Below the pieces are notes generated by a model that was not told where the DNA came from, did no database searches, and saw only the letters and a list, made by a program, of their open reading frames with translations. From assembly GCF_001477495.1 (NCBI RefSeq), contig NZ_LDTF01000048.1, positions 1 through 64,000 of the forward strand: DNA of 64,000 nt, read 5' to 3'. Shown piece after piece: positions 62,023 to 64,000 of this stretch. How positions within the stretch are numbered: position 1 is the first letter of the stretch; each line of letters starts with the position of its first letter. The position numbers and the translations under genes were made by a program. This DNA comes from Sphingomonas yabuuchiae. Its GTDB lineage: Bacteria; Pseudomonadota; Alphaproteobacteria; Sphingomonadales; Sphingomonadaceae.

Positions 62023-62914
62023 TCGTGGGCATTGGGCTCAGTGCGACGATGGGGGCCTGCTCCATCAGTTCGACGGCCTGCCAGGCCAGCGCACGGCACC
62101 GCGCCGAAGTGCCTTCCATCTGCTGCAAACGCGCACGAAAGCCGCCCGCCAGCGCAGGATGATCGGCGTTGAGGATGGCGAACAAACGGTCCAGACCCGA
62201 GAACTCGGCCTTATACCCGTCCTTTTCGGCCTGCTCGCGAATGTGGAAGACCCGACTTTCATCCTCCATAGTCCAGCCGATCGCCACCAGTGAACGCCTG
62301 AGATGGAAAGAGCCGCTCGCGCTCAACGTATCGCGCAGGACCGTTCGCATGGTGCCGGGCCAGGCCGCCGCTTCCACGACATTGCCCGCCAGCCGATCCA
62401 GCTCCGCGTCCCCCAGCCCGTCGGTCGCCGCGACCGCCGCCAGACGGTGCGTCTTCCAGGCCTTGCGATCCGGTGTCTCGCCACCGACGACACGCCGGTG
62501 CAGGTCCAGGATACCCAGGCGGCAATGTTCGAGCTCGGGATGGCGACCCGTGATCGCCGCGAGGTCCGCGTCGTCGAGCAACGCGAGCACGAGTTGCGAC
62601 ACGATCCGCGACAGATCGGCACCGACCGGCGTACGCTCCAGCCAGGCCTCGGCAAAGGCGGCCGCAGCATCCTGCGGGCGAAAACCGTCATTGATGAATT
62701 TCGGCAGCGTTTCGGCCAGGGCGATGGGATACCCCAACATCTCGGCATAGCGCGGCGTGTCGTCCGCCTCGACGATCGCGCCGATCACATTGGCCTTGCC
62801 GTCTTCCCATGCCGGGAAATAAACGAACGTTCCCGCCGCGATATGCTGCCGCAGCTTTGCCAGCGCCTGCACCTTGACCGCCGGATCGCCATGGAACGCG
62901 ATACCGTCGGTCAT
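62009..62914 (-). CDS. uncharacterised protein between trxA and trxB
   Basis: A 301-residue soluble, mostly helical protein. The first 60 residues include [25 protein letters not shown] (a strand-rich segment). The rest is helical and ends [10 protein letters not shown]-like. No cysteine pair or cofactor motif is visible. It shares a TGATG overlap with trxA and overlaps trxB by 14 bp, so its production is tied to both. A role in thioredoxin biology is inferred from position only. Confidence 0.75.
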   Translation of the reverse strand: MTDGIAFHGDPAVKVQALAKLRQHIAAGTFVYFPAWEDGKANVIGAIVEADDTPRYAEMLGYPIALAETLPKFINDGFRPQDAAAAFAEAWLERTPVGADLSRIVSQLVLALLDDADLAAITGRHPELEHCRLGILDLHRRVVGGETPDRKAWKTHRLAAVAATDGLGDAELDRLAGNVVEAAAWPGTMRTVLRDTLSASGSFHLRRSLVAIGWTMEDESRVFHIREQAEKDGYKAEFSGLDRLFAILNADHPALAGGFRARLQQMEGTSARCRALAWQAVELMEQAPIVALSPMPTNADA

Positions 62915-63237
62915 CACGCCCCCCCCACATTCGCATCGACGAACGCGTCGAGGCGGCTGCGCGACATGGTGCCGAAAGCGCGCGCGGTTTCGGCACCTTC
63001 CTTGACGATCAGCAGCAATGGGATGCCGCGCACCGCAAATCGTTCGGCGAGCTTGGGATTCTCATCGATATTGACCTTCACGATATCCATCTCGTCGGCA
63101 TATTCCTCGGCGAGCTCTTCCAGCGTGGGAGCCAGAGCCTTGCACGGCCCGCACCAGGGCGCCCAGAAATCGACCAGCACCGGCTTGGCGTTCTTCATGA
63201 CGATCTCGTCGAAATCCTGCTCGGTTGCGTTACGCAT
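62914..63237 (-). CDS. trxA: thioredoxin
   Basis: A 107-residue classical thioredoxin. Active site WCGPC (about 27-31), the cis-proline is in RGIPLLLIVKEG. It has the expected length and a start at 63237. The frame upstream overlaps tldD in another phase and is not coding. Confidence 0.94.
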   Translation of the reverse strand: MRNATEQDFDEIVMKNAKPVLVDFWAPWCGPCKALAPTLEELAEEYADEMDIVKVNIDENPKLAERFAVRGIPLLLIVKEGAETARAFGTMSRSRLDAFVDANVGGA

Positions 63238-63263
63238 AGTCACTGTCCTTAAGGGAATGGGGA

Positions 63264-64000
63264 TCAGCCGGCCTGCCCGCCGACCATCATCCGGTCGATG
63301 CGGAGCGTAGGCTGGCCGACGCTGACGTGGAGCGACTGGCCCTGCTTGCCGCAGGTCGCCATGCCGGTGTCGTAATCCAGATCGTTGCCGATCATCGAGA
63401 CGTGGCGCAGCGCCTCGTGCCCGACACCGATCAGCGTCGCGCCGCGCACGGGTGCGACCAGCTTGCCCTTTTCGACCAGCCACGCCTCGATCGTGGTGAA
63501 GTTGAAGCGGCCGGTGACGATGTCGACCTGCCCGCCATCGAATTCGGTGGCATAGATGCCGCGATCGATCGAGGCGATGATATCGGCCGGATCGGCCGTG
63601 CCGTTCGCCAGGAAGGTATTGGTCATGCGCGGCATCGGCAGATGCGCATAGGATTGGCGACGCCCATTGCCGGTCGAACGCGCGTTCATCAGCCCGGCAT
63701 TCAGTCGGTCCTGCATCAGCCCGGTCAGAACGCCGTCCTCGACCAGCACGGTGCGGTCGGGCGGCGTGCCCTCGTCATCGATGCCCAGCGACCCGAGCCG
63801 TCCTTCCAGGCCGCCATCGTCGATCACCGTCACGCCGGACGCCGCGATCCGCTCGCCCATCTTGCCGTCAAAGGCGGACAAATGCTTGCGGTGATGATCG
63901 CCCTCCAACCCGTGACCGACCGCTTCGTGGAACAGCACACCGGGATAGCCCGGCCCCAGGACCACCGGCATCTCGCCAACGGGGGCGGGAATGGCGTCGA
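63264..64000 (-). CDS. tldD: TldD metalloprotease subunit, C-terminal part
   Basis: Runs off the right edge; about 245 residues are visible. The zinc motif is FHEAVGHGLEGD, followed by the family segments IDDEGTPPDRTVLVEDGVLTG, NARSTGNGRRQSYAH and the C-terminal ATCGKQGQSLHVSVGQPTLRI. TldD pairs with TldE/PmbA to cleave peptides such as CcdA antitoxin and microcin precursors. TldE is not in the window. Downstream of it, 26 bp away, is trxA on the same strand. Confidence 0.94.
   Translation of the reverse strand, partial: DAIPAPVGEMPVVLGPGYPGVLFHEAVGHGLEGDHHRKHLSAFDGKMGERIAASGVTVIDDGGLEGRLGSLGIDDEGTPPDRTVLVEDGVLTGLMQDRLNAGLMNARSTGNGRRQSYAHLPMPRMTNTFLANGTADPADIIASIDRGIYATEFDGGQVDIVTGRFNFTTIEAWLVEKGKLVAPVRGATLIGVGHEALRHVSMIGNDLDYDTGMATCGKQGQSLHVSVGQPTLRIDRMMVGGQAG

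Overview
The window looks like chromosomal DNA of a high-GC alphaproteobacterium, most likely a sphingomonad (Sphingomonas or a close relative). The support is family-level and by eye: an UrcA-family protein, direct-repeat LexA boxes of the alphaproteobacterial GTTC-N7-GTTC type, an ImuA-ImuB-DnaE2 mutagenesis cassette, an IS66 element carrying a pRiA4b ORF-3-like passenger gene, and gene pairs typical of that family. No rRNA, tRNA or CRISPR array was seen.

Positions 1 to about 16.7 kb form an accessory region: short operons of an enzyme plus a regulator (carboxylesterase, VOC protein, PadR with a membrane protein, MarR with an FAD monooxygenase, MarR with an NmrA-like oxidoreductase, a chemoreceptor) separated by debris of IS110, IS3 and an SDR gene. 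A roughly 100-bp intergenic repeat recurs at least seven times here. One copy is split by a complete 2,967-bp IS66 element that has 26-bp imperfect terminal repeats and a perfect 8-bp target duplication.

From 16.7 to 24.8 kb lie an alcohol dehydrogenase and a patatin-like lipase, a divergent MFS transporter, a large unrecognised protein and an SDR, then a methyltransferase. From 24.9 to 32.8 kb lie a YdeP-type molybdoenzyme and a seven-gene, fully overlapping operon for a haem-copper oxidase: two c-type cytochromes, subunits II, I and III, a small membrane protein and a CtaG-like factor. Subunit I keeps every metal ligand but appears to lack the usual D- and K-channel residues.

From 33 to 42 kb lie a chimeric pseudogene, a DUF3606 protein, a TupA-like ATP-grasp protein, a PAS hybrid histidine kinase, a glycosyltransferase fused to UDP-galactopyranose mutase, and a GH1-like enzyme. 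From 42.5 to 53.2 kb lies an SOS-mutagenesis block. One LexA box serves dinB-alkB. A second sits between imuA-imuB-dnaE2 on one side and a zinc-ribbon protein, an SRAP abasic-site protein and a metallo-beta-lactamase-fold hydrolase on the other.

From 53.4 to about 57.4 kb lies a small AT-richer integrative element, transcribed leftwards: tyrosine integrase, an unknown gene, an excisionase-type HTH protein and a protein with HUH-endonuclease-like motifs. The window ends in housekeeping genes on the minus strand: a cysteine synthase-like enzyme, an M3 oligopeptidase, thioredoxin reductase, an unknown protein, thioredoxin and a partial tldD.
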